A DNA stretch of 64,000 nucleotides from CAYUET01 sp964443875 (GTDB taxonomy: Bacteria; Auribacterota; JAFGBW01), in the NCBI GenBank assembly GCA_964443875.1, contig CAYUET010000006.1:1-64000 (forward strand), given 5' to 3'. Below are positions 1-8,654 of the stretch, one piece after another. Position numbers and translations under genes: made by a program. Below the pieces are notes generated by a model. It had not been told where the DNA came from, did no database searches, and saw nothing but the letters and a program-made list of their open reading frames with translations. The first letter of the stretch is position 1; every line of letters begins with the position of its first letter.

Positions 1-1104
1 TTGAACGCGTTTTTCAGAGGATAAATCGATGATTTTCTGGGCTGTTTTTAAAAGAGATGAAGGACTGCCGGGCTCAGCAAGAAAACCACTGATATTATCG
101 GTAATCAGCTGTTCAAAACTCGTATGACGCGTTCCAGCCACGATAGCCTTTTGTGCCATTGATTCAATGCAGGTGTTTGGAAAATTTTCAACAAGCGAGG
201 GCAGGAGAACCGCCTGTGAATTACTGATGATCGGATAGAGCTGAACATGGGGGATTTTATAAAAGATGAAGATTTTCTCTCTGTATTCCTTTGATCGTTT
301 CCACAGAATATCCCGGATATTTTGTCCCTGATAAGGAATATCATCGGAAAAAACAAAAACAAAATTCATCCCGGGGTTCTCATGAAGCAAAGGGTATAAA
401 ATTTCTATGAGGATATCGATTCCTTTTGCTTTGCTGATGCGGCCAAAGTACAGGACAAATTTTTTATGGATCAGGTGCTTTTTATAAAGACTTTCATCCA
501 GGGCCTCTTTTAGCGGGATAAATGGGGTTTCAATAACCGATACCGGAATTTGCAAATCTTTTTTCACATAGGCTGCAGTAAACCGGCATGGACCGAAAAC
601 AGAATCCGCCTTTTTAAGGCATCTTTTTTCAAGCCAGATCATTTGCTTCAGACGATACTTTGGAATATGGGGAAATTCTCCGTAGAGATTCCAGAGCGGG
701 GTGTAACTGGATAAGCGGATGACAAGGGGAATTTTTTTTAATCGGAAAAGAGAAACGGCCCCCAGTTGGGTTGAATGGACTATAGAAAAGTGTTTTTCTG
801 TATGGATTCTTCGGATAGATTTTATTATTTTCCAGCTTCTGTAGTAATAGTTTATGAAAGGAGAGAAGAATCTTACGCAAAGACATAAATTTATAAGACG
901 CAGCCAGAAAGGAGCCCTACAGTCGATTTCATAAATTTCGACTCCCGAATCGTTAAATTCATTTTGACGGGTGGAGGTGATGAAGACAACAGGGTTATGG
1001 CCTTTTTGATAAAGGGCCTGAGTTATGCGTTGGACATAGGTTCCTAATCCACCGGAAGGGGGGAATGCTTTAGGATATTCTGTGGTTAAAAAAGCTATAT
1101 TCAT
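1..1104 (-). CDS. Glycosyltransferase, GT4/GT1-like (C-terminus cut by window edge)
   Basis: The reading frame starts with ATG at 1104 and stays open for 368 codons to the window edge, so the C-terminus is missing. The N-terminus (MNIAFLTTEYPKAFPPSGG, then LGTYVQRI) is the usual GT-B opening with a glycine-rich loop. Near residue 265 the segment KKFVLYFGRISKAKGIDIL is the start of the nucleotide-sugar-binding half, and LLPSLVENFPNTCIESMA with a following FEQLI is the donor-binding E-x7-E type region. It probably transfers a sugar during surface-polysaccharide synthesis in the cytoplasm. It lies 2 bases after the methyltransferase gene, at the distal end of the exporter operon. The sugar specificity cannot be read. 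Confidence 0.88.
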   Translation of the reverse strand, partial: MNIAFLTTEYPKAFPPSGGLGTYVQRITQALYQKGHNPVVFITSTRQNEFNDSGVEIYEIDCRAPFWLRLINLCLCVRFFSPFINYYYRSWKIIKSIRRIHTEKHFSIVHSTQLGAVSLFRLKKIPLVIRLSSYTPLWNLYGEFPHIPKYRLKQMIWLEKRCLKKADSVFGPCRFTAAYVKKDLQIPVSVIETPFIPLKEALDESLYKKHLIHKKFVLYFGRISKAKGIDILIEILYPLLHENPGMNFVFVFSDDIPYQGQNIRDILWKRSKEYREKIFIFYKIPHVQLYPIISNSQAVLLPSLVENFPNTCIESMAQKAIVAGTRHTSFEQLITDNISGFLAEPGSPSSLLKTAQKIIDLSSEKRVQ

Positions 1105-1106
1105 TT

Positions 1107-1766
1107 TTATATTTTTTTAAGAATGTAGCCTCTGCACGAAGATCCAAGAAAATAAGAAAGAATTTTCCTTGAATCAAGGTTTAATGAGGAATTAAATATT
1201 AAAGGGCCTGTATAGAATAATCTGGTTTTAAAAAAGTTTAATAATGATAAACCGGATTTTTTGAATAAAGCTTTCCAGCGATAGTGGCTGAAAAGCCATA
1301 ATTCGCTTATTGCATCACCATGAGCACCATGACGGATCGGCAAAGGATATTTTAGCAAATAGAATGGATTTTTCAAAGCAACCAGATAATCTGTCAGGAT
1401 TGTCCAGAATCTCCACGAAGAGGTTGGCAGAAGATGAATCATTAATCCATTGGGTTTGAGTACCCTTTTAATTTCTTCAATGAATGTGAAGATTTCAGGG
1501 ATATGTTCCAATACATTAGAAGAATAAACAACATCAAAATAGCTGTCAGGAAAAGGGATATGCTTTCCGTCAAATCTTTTTACATCAAATTCGACTGAAT
1601 CATCGGAATGATGAATATCTATAGCAAAGACATCAAATTGATGTTCAGCAAGATATTTTGCCTGCCATCCCTTTCCGGCACCAATTTCCAGAATTTTTGA
1701 GCCGGGGGGGAGATATTTTAAAACAAGGCTGATTTCGTAAAGGCGTATGTTTTTTAAATGTTCCAT
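1107..1766 (-). CDS. SAM-dependent class I methyltransferase
   Basis: The 219-residue protein has a Rossmann methyltransferase core. Motif I is LEIGAGKGWQAKYLA (about residues 25-40), an acidic residue ends beta2 (FAIDIH), and VYSSNVLEHIPE (about 84-95) is the Methyltransf_11-type motif followed by RVLKPNGL. The family methylates small molecules or sugars using S-adenosylmethionine. Its position between a TylF-like methyltransferase and a glycosyltransferase, in the same operon as a Wzm/Wzt exporter, suggests a role in modifying a polysaccharide. No strong Shine-Dalgarno sequence precedes the ATG. The substrate is unknown. Confidence 0.85.
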   Translation of the reverse strand: MEHLKNIRLYEISLVLKYLPPGSKILEIGAGKGWQAKYLAEHQFDVFAIDIHHSDDSVEFDVKRFDGKHIPFPDSYFDVVYSSNVLEHIPEIFTFIEEIKRVLKPNGLMIHLLPTSSWRFWTILTDYLVALKNPFYLLKYPLPIRHGAHGDAISELWLFSHYRWKALFKKSGLSLLNFFKTRLFYTGPLIFNSSLNLDSRKILSYFLGSSCRGYILKKI

Positions 1767-1849
1767 GATGATGGAGGAGATCTGTGAGTTAGTAATCTAT
1801 GTTAAATTTTAGATGGATAGCATATGGAATGATTTTTTAAAAAATTCGT

Positions 1850-2566
1850 TTAAGGGATTTCAATTTGTCCCATAAAATTTCTGTTATTTTTTCTGTTCTT
1901 AAACCAATAAGCCACAGTATGCCCTGAGCGTTCAAGGAGGGGTTTAATGTTTCTTTTTTGAGTAAATTCATAAAAAGCCTCCCGGCAGCCCTCCCAGTGA
2001 CCAAAATCGTCAAGAACGATTGCTCCTCCTTCTTCTACCCGATCGTAGAAAGTTTCTAAACATAAGGATACACTTTGATACCAGTCTGCATCTATATGAA
2101 GAATTGAAATTTTTTCAGGAAGGGGCTGCATAAAGGAATCTTTAAACCAGCCCTTTCTGATAATGTAATCCTCCGGATGTAGTCCGGCCAGCATCATGCA
2201 TTCCTGTACTTTAGAGATCGAACCAACACATTGCCCGGTATGTTTTGATGCTTCAACTCCATCTTTCTCACCGGATTGGGGCAGTCCTTCAAACGAATCA
2301 TATAACCAGATTTTTTTTTGGGTTTGTTTAAAGGCAATAGCAAAAGCAGCAGCAGATCCGCCGTTGCAAACACCGCATTCAACAAAATCTCCTGATATTC
2401 CTCTTTTAACAATATCTAGTCCAATAGAATACTGTTTTATCATTCTTAAACGATCCCCCATCATGAAAGGCTCAATACGGGAGAGTTCGGGGATAACCGA
2501 AGCATCGATCAGGTCTTGATGTTTAATCCATTTTGCTGCTTTTTTTATTATTCGATTTATAAACAT
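1850..2566 (-). CDS. TylF/MycF-family O-methyltransferase
   Basis: The 238-residue protein matches the TylF/macrocin O-methyltransferase family. It has the family signature GDFVECGVCNGGSAAAFA (about residues 58-75), the acidic KIWLYDSFEGLPQ segment, and the metal-site region LHIDADWYQSV followed by IVLDDFGHWEGCR. Family members are Mg-dependent and methylate sugar hydroxyls, originally on macrolides but often in polysaccharide loci. Here it lies directly after the exporter ATPase. A likely job is O-methylation of a glycan, possibly a terminal sugar; this is inference. The gene is followed by an 83-base gap before the next methyltransferase. Confidence 0.87.
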   Translation of the reverse strand: MFINRIIKKAAKWIKHQDLIDASVIPELSRIEPFMMGDRLRMIKQYSIGLDIVKRGISGDFVECGVCNGGSAAAFAIAFKQTQKKIWLYDSFEGLPQSGEKDGVEASKHTGQCVGSISKVQECMMLAGLHPEDYIIRKGWFKDSFMQPLPEKISILHIDADWYQSVSLCLETFYDRVEEGGAIVLDDFGHWEGCREAFYEFTQKRNIKPLLERSGHTVAYWFKNRKNNRNFMGQIEIP

Positions 2567-2591
2567 AAATTGTCCTTTCCTAAAGTTTGAT

Positions 2592-3839
2592 TCATGTTAT
2601 TTTCCATTCACAATCTTCGATATACACGCAGGCATCAGGCTGCCAGCTGAATTCTCTGTGATGTCCGAACATGACAACTTCGAAGGGGCAAATCCCTTCA
2701 ATTTTTTGGGGATGTTTTGTACCGAAATTTTCAGAAAAAAAAGTAGTGAGCGTATACTGGCCGAGATACAGTCGTGTTTTGGGAATGTGGCAGACAAAAT
2801 GATGAATTCCTTTTTTTTTGCAGATTTTACGCTCAGAGTCGATGACCCATAAATGAAGATGGGCTTGTCCCATGGGGTTAATGACTTGAAAAGATACAGT
2901 AACATTCTCTAGGGCGCAGGGAGCGAATAAATCAATATGGATTTCTAAAGGCTTACCATGAATTTGTATATTATTGGGTTCTGATGTTTTTATTTCAACT
3001 CTGATAATTTTGGGAATATCGGATGTTTCTTCTGCTGAGTATACTTTATCTGTCTTTTCAATTGATCTCAGATAGTGATGAATGGCATCACGGATATTCC
3101 CTTGATAAATGCATGAGCCTTTGAATAGAACCAGCCCACGTTCTGTGAGGGAGGAGATGGATTCCATATTATGGCTTACAAAAACCACCGTTCTTCCCTG
3201 TTTCTGAGAAACTTCCTCCATTTTACCAAGGCATTTTTTTTGGAATTCATAATCGCCAACCGCCAAAACTTCATCGATTAACAGTATTTCTGATTCCAGA
3301 TGCGCAGCTACGGCAAAGGCCAGGCGGACATACATGCCGGAGGAGTAATGTTTCACCGGAGTGTCCAGAAATTTTTCAACTTCAGCGAAATCGACTATTT
3401 CATCGAATTTCCTTCTGATTTCTGCCCTGGTCATACCCAGAATGGCCCCGTTTAGATAGATGTTTTCTCGACCTGAAAGTTCCGGGTGAAACCCGGTACC
3501 GACTTCAAGGAGGCTAGCCACACGTCCTCGAAGGGTTATTTCACCGGCAGTAGGTTCTGTAATCCGGCTTAATATTTTTAAAAGAGTGGATTTTCCGGCA
3601 CCGTTTCTGCCGATAATTCCAATTCTGTCTCCTTGATTTACTTCAAACGAGATATCTTTAAGCGCCCAGAATTCTTCTTGTTCATTTTCAGTATTTGATT
3701 TTTTGAAAAGAGTTTTATTTAAAATATTTTTTGCGGAATTTGAAATAGTATCCCGTATAGTAGAGTATCTTGATTTTCGTTCATGTCGAATAAAATATTT
3801 TTTACCCAGATTTTCAACTTTGATGATAGGATTTGACAT
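2592..3839 (-). CDS. wzt: Polysaccharide ABC exporter ATPase, Wzt-like with C-terminal domain
   Basis: This is the cytoplasmic ATPase of a Wzm/Wzt-type exporter. It has Walker A GRNGAGKSTLLK, signature YSSGMYVRLAFA, Walker B ILLIDEVLAVGD and the switch histidine in VFVSHNME. After the nucleotide-binding domain (about residues 1-260) there is a further stretch of about 150 residues rich in beta-strand, as in Wzt proteins that recognise the end of the glycan chain. I chose ATG at 3839, 4 bases after the permease stop, giving 415 residues. An in-frame start at 3917 would add 26 residues lying inside the permease gene. The symbol is by similarity only. Confidence 0.88.
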   Translation of the reverse strand: MSNPIIKVENLGKKYFIRHERKSRYSTIRDTISNSAKNILNKTLFKKSNTENEQEEFWALKDISFEVNQGDRIGIIGRNGAGKSTLLKILSRITEPTAGEITLRGRVASLLEVGTGFHPELSGRENIYLNGAILGMTRAEIRRKFDEIVDFAEVEKFLDTPVKHYSSGMYVRLAFAVAAHLESEILLIDEVLAVGDYEFQKKCLGKMEEVSQKQGRTVVFVSHNMESISSLTERGLVLFKGSCIYQGNIRDAIHHYLRSIEKTDKVYSAEETSDIPKIIRVEIKTSEPNNIQIHGKPLEIHIDLFAPCALENVTVSFQVINPMGQAHLHLWVIDSERKICKKKGIHHFVCHIPKTRLYLGQYTLTTFFSENFGTKHPQKIEGICPFEVVMFGHHREFSWQPDACVYIEDCEWKIT

Positions 3840-3843
3840 GATT

Positions 3844-4677
3844 TTAAATAATATCCGCAAAGGTTTTTTCGGTTTTTCGAAAATAGGTGAATCCGGTAAA
3901 AAAAAGAAGCGTGACAATTCCCATAGAGAGAATGAATCCGGGCCAGTAGATCAAGGATTCTTTTCCTAAAAGACACCAGCGAAACCCATCGATGACTCCG
4001 GTCATAGGGTTTAACGAATAAAGAAGTCGCCATTGTTCAGGAACAACTGAACTGCTGAACCCAACAGGTGAAATATAGAGTCCCAGCTGAACAATAAAAG
4101 GAACGGTATATCGAACATCCCGATATTTGACATTGAGTGCAGAGAATAAAAGTCCTATTCCAAGGGATGCAAAGAAAGCGACCAGAACAAATAAGGGTAG
4201 AAAAAGAATATGAAATCCCGGGATATGCCCATAATTAAGAAGTAAAATAAGGTATAAGCAAAATGAAATGGAGAAATCAACAAGGCTCACCATGGTAAAG
4301 CTTGTAGGGATTATGATTCGGGGAAAATAAACCTTTGAAATCATATTCGAGTTACTGACCAGACTGTTAGAGCTTTCAAGAAGGGCATTGGCAAAGAGCT
4401 GCCAGGGAAGAAGTCCTGCAAGGACAAGCAGAGGATAGGGGATGCCATCGGAGGGTAGTTTTGCCAGTTTTCCGAAGACAACAGAAAAAATAATCAGGGT
4501 TAAAAGAGGACGGATAACAGCCCAGGCTATTCCCAGAATTGTCTGCTTATAACGGACAAGGATTTCCCTAAGAGCCAGAAAATAGAAGAGTTCCCGGTAG
4601 CGCCAGAGATCCTTGAAATATTCTTTTTCAATTCTTCCGGGTTCGATAATGATTTCTGTTTGCTTTGAATTTGTCAT
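3844..4677 (-). CDS. wzm: ABC-2 type polysaccharide export permease, Wzm-like
   Basis: This is a six-helix inner-membrane permease of the ABC-2 family. The early segment RYRELFYFLALREILVRYKQT and the following TILGIAWAVIRPLLTLIIF are typical of polysaccharide exporters (Wzm, TagG, RfbA). The later GLYISPVGF and LYSLNPMTGVIDGFRW are also conserved in this family. It pairs with the ATPase encoded 4 bases downstream. I prefer ATG at 4677, which has GGAG 12 bases upstream; a GTG at 4707 is an alternative adding 10 residues. The transported glycan is probably lipid-linked, by family knowledge. Confidence 0.88.
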   Translation of the reverse strand: MTNSKQTEIIIEPGRIEKEYFKDLWRYRELFYFLALREILVRYKQTILGIAWAVIRPLLTLIIFSVVFGKLAKLPSDGIPYPLLVLAGLLPWQLFANALLESSNSLVSNSNMISKVYFPRIIIPTSFTMVSLVDFSISFCLYLILLLNYGHIPGFHILFLPLFVLVAFFASLGIGLLFSALNVKYRDVRYTVPFIVQLGLYISPVGFSSSVVPEQWRLLYSLNPMTGVIDGFRWCLLGKESLIYWPGFILSMGIVTLLFFTGFTYFRKTEKTFADII

Positions 4678-4727
4678 GCGTGTATAAAGCTCCGCCCTTT
4701 GACTCACATAAATGGAAAAAATGATTC

Positions 4728-5225
4728 TTATATGAGTTTGGAAAGGGCTGTTATAAGGAAATCTATTTTTTTTCTTATACTGTTTATTTGATCGATTCGT
4801 TTATTATAAAATGAAGCTAGAACTTTGTCTTCGGAAGAATCCTTCGGGGAAGGTGATCCCAGAAGAATTTTAGCGGAATCGGTGATTTCTGTAACCGTAT
4901 GAACCCTTCTTTTGACAGCATCCATCAAACGTTTATTCAAAAAAGCTTTGAAATCCGTAACCGCTTCATAATAGTCTTTACGCGCCTCACCCTTCACCCA
5001 TACCTTTTTACAGCCGCCCCATTTTTCAAGCTCACGGATATTGGTGGAGATGCTGCCTTTGCTGACACGAAGCTCTTTCATGAGGTCATTGAGACATAAA
5101 GGGCTAGGACTTAGAAAAAGAGTACCATAGATTTGCCCCAGAAGCTTGCTGAAACCGAACAGAGTCCCCAGGAACCCCATTCGTTCGATAAACTGGTCTT
5201 TAAACTGGATTAAGGAAGTGTTCAT
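4728..5225 (-). CDS. GbsR/MarR-family transcriptional regulator
   Basis: The 165-residue protein has a winged-helix domain of the GbsR type. QIYGTLFLSPSPLCLNDLMK and ELRVSKGSISTNIRELEKWG (about residues 30-70) form the helix-turn-helix, and KKVWVKGEARKDYYEA is the wing, closely like GbsR/OpcR. The C-terminal third looks helical and is probably the dimerisation region. It is the first gene of the polysaccharide operon. A 20-bp inverted repeat lies over the predicted transcription start just upstream, so autorepression and control of the export genes is likely. The ligand is not evident. Confidence 0.85.
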   Translation of the reverse strand: MNTSLIQFKDQFIERMGFLGTLFGFSKLLGQIYGTLFLSPSPLCLNDLMKELRVSKGSISTNIRELEKWGGCKKVWVKGEARKDYYEAVTDFKAFLNKRLMDAVKRRVHTVTEITDSAKILLGSPSPKDSSEDKVLASFYNKRIDQINSIRKKIDFLITALSKLI

Positions 5226-5235
5226 AAGTTTTAAT

Positions 5236-5255
5236 CGTTTAGTATATTCTAAACG
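5236..5255. promoter_or_regulatory. Palindromic operator upstream of the GbsR-like gene
   Basis: CGTTTAG and CTAAACG form a perfect 7-bp inverted repeat with a 6-base centre; 18 of 20 positions are symmetric. It ends 10 bases before the regulator start codon and begins 6 bases after the predicted -10 box, so it covers the expected transcription start. This is the placement of a repressor site. The likely binder is the adjacent regulator. Confidence 0.65.
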
Positions 5256-5260
5256 TTCTC

Positions 5261-5290
5261 ATTTTATCTTCGTGGACCTTCTTTTGTCAA
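5261..5290 (-). promoter_or_regulatory. Sigma70-type promoter of the polysaccharide operon
   Basis: On the minus strand TTGACA (5285-5290) is followed by an 18-base spacer and TAAAAT (5261-5266). The start site would fall near 5254, inside the operator. The first start codon is at 5225. Confidence 0.65.
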
Positions 5291-5408
5291 ATACTTTTTC
5301 AGGTCGAATGAGGCCAAGGAATTAACATTTTCAAAAAGAATCGCATTTGTTAGGTTCCCGTTTTGGTTGTCGTCAAAAGTCAATTCATTTGAAGAGGTAA
5401 AACTGTAA

Positions 5409-8400
5409 ATGCACTATATCGCTGATCTTCACATTCATTCCTGCTATTCCCGGGCAACATCCTCTCAGAGTCATCTGGAAGCTTTGGCCGCCTGGTCAAA
5501 AATCAAGGGGATTGATGTCCTGGCTACCGGAGATTTCACTCATCCTCAATGGATGAAGGAAATCAGGGAGAATTTGACTGAGGCAGAGCCGGGATTTTAC
5601 AAACTGAAGAATAAATCCCTGGCCCTCCTTGAAGGGGTTAAGTCTGAAACCGGTTCTACCCGTTTTATTCTGAGTGTTGAAATCAGCAGCATTTATAAGA
5701 AAAACGGAAAGACGAGAAAGGTTCATAGCCTGATTTTCGCACCAGACCTGAATACGGCTGATAAAATCATCCTGAAATTATCCCAGGTTGGAAATCTGAA
5801 GTCTGATGGACGTCCTATTTTGGGATTGGATGTGAAAACGATGCTCGACATGATGCTGAATATTTCTGAGAAAATCATCATGATTCCGGCACATATCTGG
5901 ACGCCGTGGTTTTCTTTGCTCGGGTCCAAATCCGGGTATGATTCCGTGGAAGAATGCTTTGAGGATCTGAGTCCTCATATTTTCGCACTTGAAACAGGCT
6001 TGTCCTCGGATCCTCTTATGAACTGGTGTTTGTCAGCATTGGATCGCTATTCTCTTGTTTCAAACTCCGATGCCCATTCCCCTGAAAAACTGGGCAGAGA
6101 AGCCAATATTTTTGACTGTGATCTGGATTATTTTTCCATGTTTGACGCCCTTAAGACTAAAAAGGGTTTCTGGGGAACGTATGAATTTTTCCCTGAAGAG
6201 GGAAAATATCATTTTGACGGACATAGAAAATGTAATGTTGTTCTGGACCCCTCTCAGACAATGCTTCCGGAGGATCTTTGCCCTGTCTGCGGCAGGCCGC
6301 TTACGATTGGGGTCATGAACCGGATTTTTAAACTGGCAGACCGAAAGACTCCTCAGAAACCTGCAGGTTCCGGAAGTTTTAAAAGTCTGATGCCTTTAAG
6401 GGAAGTCATTGCCGACACTCTTGAATCTTCTTCAACCTCAAAGAAAACAGAACGGGAATATGCAAGGCTTATCAATACCTATGGAAATGAATTCAATATT
6501 CTCTGTGAGATTCCGTTAAACCAGTTTTCAAAAGATTCAAATCCCTTTCTCAAAGAGGCATTAAAAAGAATGAGAGAGGGTGAAGTCATTAAAACAGCCG
6601 GGTATGACGGGGAATTCGGAATCATTAAAATTTTCAGCCCTGATGATAGAGCTTCAGCAAAAGGACAGTCCTCTCTTTTAGATTTACATTTGGGAGTAAA
6701 GCCGAAAGCAAAAAAAAACGGAAAGATTCCAGCCCCTTTTGAAAATAAAGCAATCCGGAGGGATCCTCTTTCCATTGAACAGGGGCTTAATAAGGAACAG
6801 CAGAAGGCAATAGAGTCAGACGCTTCAGCTTTGATTCTTCTTGCAGGACCCGGTACAGGAAAAACCAGAACCCTTGTTGAAAAGATAGCCTTTCTTCTGA
6901 AAAAAGGAATATCAGCCGATTGTATTTTAGCGGTGACTTTTACGAACAAGGCTGCTCTTGAGATGAAAGAGAGATTGGGAAACCTTTTGCCTATAAAATC
7001 AGACAAAGTGGATGTAATGACTTTTCATTCCTTTGTATTGAGAGGGTTAAAAGAGGATGCTCCAGATTTAAAGCTCGTTGATGAAAAAGAGAGGGCGGCT
7101 CTTTTAGCCTGGCTTTTTCCGGATAAAAAGAAAGAGGAAAAGGTCTTACTTTCTTCTGCCATAGGACATTATTTCAGGACAGGTATTATTGCAGAGGAAT
7201 TTAAAGCCCCCTGTGAGATTTATGAAGGATATCTGAAAAGAACAAGTCAGATAGACCTGGAAGGAGTGATCAAAGCCGGAGTTGATTCCTTCGGATCAGG
7301 AATGAGCGCAATAAATAAAGGTATAAAAAAATACACCCATGTTTTTGTGGATGAATTTCAGGATCTTGATGCGCTTCAATATGAATTTCTTTTGAAAATG
7401 AAAAATCCTGAAATTTCCTTTTGCGTGATCGGGGATCCCAATCAGTCCATTTATGGTTTCCGGGGAGCCAGCCCTGAATATTTTAAATCTTTTGAAAAGG
7501 ATTTTAATGCTGAAAAAATTTCACTTGAAGTAAATTACCGCAACAGCCCGGTCATTCTCAATGCCGCTCAGGGGTTCCTCCCTGAGGATACACCCGCCTT
7601 GCGGCCCGTCAATTCCTCTCAATCTGCAATAATATGGTATGAAGCGGCAAGTGAAGCGGCTGAAGCAGAATTTGTCATCCATTCCATAGAACAGCAGGTG
7701 GGAGGAATCAGCCATTTTTCAGTCGATAGCGGAAGAACGGAAAAAGAGGAGATCACAGAGGATCTCTCATTTAAAAATATCGCTCTATTATGCCGCAATC
7801 GAAGCAAAATGCGGATTTTGAAAGAATCTCTGAAATTCAGCGGAATTCCTTTTCGCTGTGTGGGGGATAAGAATTTTTTTACTGAGAAACCTTTTGATCT
7901 ACTCTGGCATCTGCTTGCTTTGATTGAAAATCCTTCCTCCTGGGGGAGCTTAACAGAAGTTCTCGGCGCATTAAAATTCAGTCCACGGGTCATGCAGTTC
8001 CTTTTTGCCCAGATGAATCATGGCGGAAAAGTTTTTGAATCCTTTTCCGGGCTAATTGAATTTATGGAGAGACAGAAAAAGTCAGACTTTTCCATTTTGA
8101 AATCCTTGTTTGAAGAAAAAATGGAATTTTTGAAAAAAAAGGATGGACTCAGGGCTCTCTTATCTCTATTCGGGGAGGAATCGGAGGAAGAAGTCCTGAG
8201 AAATGTTCAGACCTGGATCATGGAATTTTCGGATTTTTCAGAGCTTCTGGATTATGTGAAAGATAATGAGAAAGTGGGCTATGATGAGAGAATTGAGGCA
8301 GTCAGCCTGATGACTCTCCATGCCTCCAAGGGACTTGAGTTTGATGCTGTTTTTATTATCGGCTGTGAAGAGGATGAAAAGAGTGAGTTCTCAGAAAAAG

Positions 8401-8621
8401 AGGATCATTGGGATGAGGAAAAAAGATTGTTTTATGTGGGGATGACACGGGCAAGAACCCGGCTTTTTCTTTCCAGATGTAAAAAACGGTTAATCTTTGG
8501 TAAGGAGATGTTTTTAAAGAAAAACCGTCTGGTTGACCTGATTCCAGATCAAAATATTGTAGTGCATAAACTTAAAAAAATATATAAAAGATCAAATTCT
8601 GACCAGATGGAATTATTTTGA
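5409..8621 (+). CDS. EndoQ-like PHP nuclease fused to UvrD/Rep-type helicase
   Basis: This 1070-residue protein joins two enzymes. Residues 1 to about 320 are a PHP phosphoesterase like endonuclease Q: DLHIHSCYSRATS, GDFTHPQW, HIWTPWFSLLG, ETGLSSDP and SNSDAHSPEKLGRE carry the expected metal ligands, and C273 with CPVCG (about 291) forms a zinc-binding segment. Residues about 455-1050 are an SF1A helicase: GPGTGKTRT (about 480), VFVDEFQDLD (646), GDPNQSIYGFRGA (675), VNYRNS (707), TLHASKGLEFD (967) and YVGMTRAR (1009). EndoQ cuts DNA 5' of deaminated bases, so the fusion could nick and then unwind at damage. All key residues look intact. A 33-base gap separates it from the TonB receptor gene. 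Confidence 0.9.
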   Translation: MHYIADLHIHSCYSRATSSQSHLEALAAWSKIKGIDVLATGDFTHPQWMKEIRENLTEAEPGFYKLKNKSLALLEGVKSETGSTRFILSVEISSIYKKNGKTRKVHSLIFAPDLNTADKIILKLSQVGNLKSDGRPILGLDVKTMLDMMLNISEKIIMIPAHIWTPWFSLLGSKSGYDSVEECFEDLSPHIFALETGLSSDPLMNWCLSALDRYSLVSNSDAHSPEKLGREANIFDCDLDYFSMFDALKTKKGFWGTYEFFPEEGKYHFDGHRKCNVVLDPSQTMLPEDLCPVCGRPLTIGVMNRIFKLADRKTPQKPAGSGSFKSLMPLREVIADTLESSSTSKKTEREYARLINTYGNEFNILCEIPLNQFSKDSNPFLKEALKRMREGEVIKTAGYDGEFGIIKIFSPDDRASAKGQSSLLDLHLGVKPKAKKNGKIPAPFENKAIRRDPLSIEQGLNKEQQKAIESDASALILLAGPGTGKTRTLVEKIAFLLKKGISADCILAVTFTNKAALEMKERLGNLLPIKSDKVDVMTFHSFVLRGLKEDAPDLKLVDEKERAALLAWLFPDKKKEEKVLLSSAIGHYFRTGIIAEEFKAPCEIYEGYLKRTSQIDLEGVIKAGVDSFGSGMSAINKGIKKYTHVFVDEFQDLDALQYEFLLKMKNPEISFCVIGDPNQSIYGFRGASPEYFKSFEKDFNAEKISLEVNYRNSPVILNAAQGFLPEDTPALRPVNSSQSAIIWYEAASEAAEAEFVIHSIEQQVGGISHFSVDSGRTEKEEITEDLSFKNIALLCRNRSKMRILKESLKFSGIPFRCVGDKNFFTEKPFDLLWHLLALIENPSSWGSLTEVLGALKFSPRVMQFLFAQMNHGGKVFESFSGLIEFMERQKKSDFSILKSLFEEKMEFLKKKDGLRALLSLFGEESEEEVLRNVQTWIMEFSDFSELLDYVKDNEKVGYDERIEAVSLMTLHASKGLEFDAVFIIGCEEDEKSEFSEKEDHWDEEKRLFYVGMTRARTRLFLSRCKKRLIFGKEMFLKKNRLVDLIPDQNIVVHKLKKIYKRSNSDQMELF

Positions 8622-8654
8622 TTCTTTGAAAATTTCATTATTAGAGAGGATTAA

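Noticed and set aside
3840..3917. A longer N-terminus of the Wzt-like ATPase
   Set aside because: The 26 additional residues overlap the permease gene and do not align with ABC ATPases; ATG 3839 fits the operon spacing.
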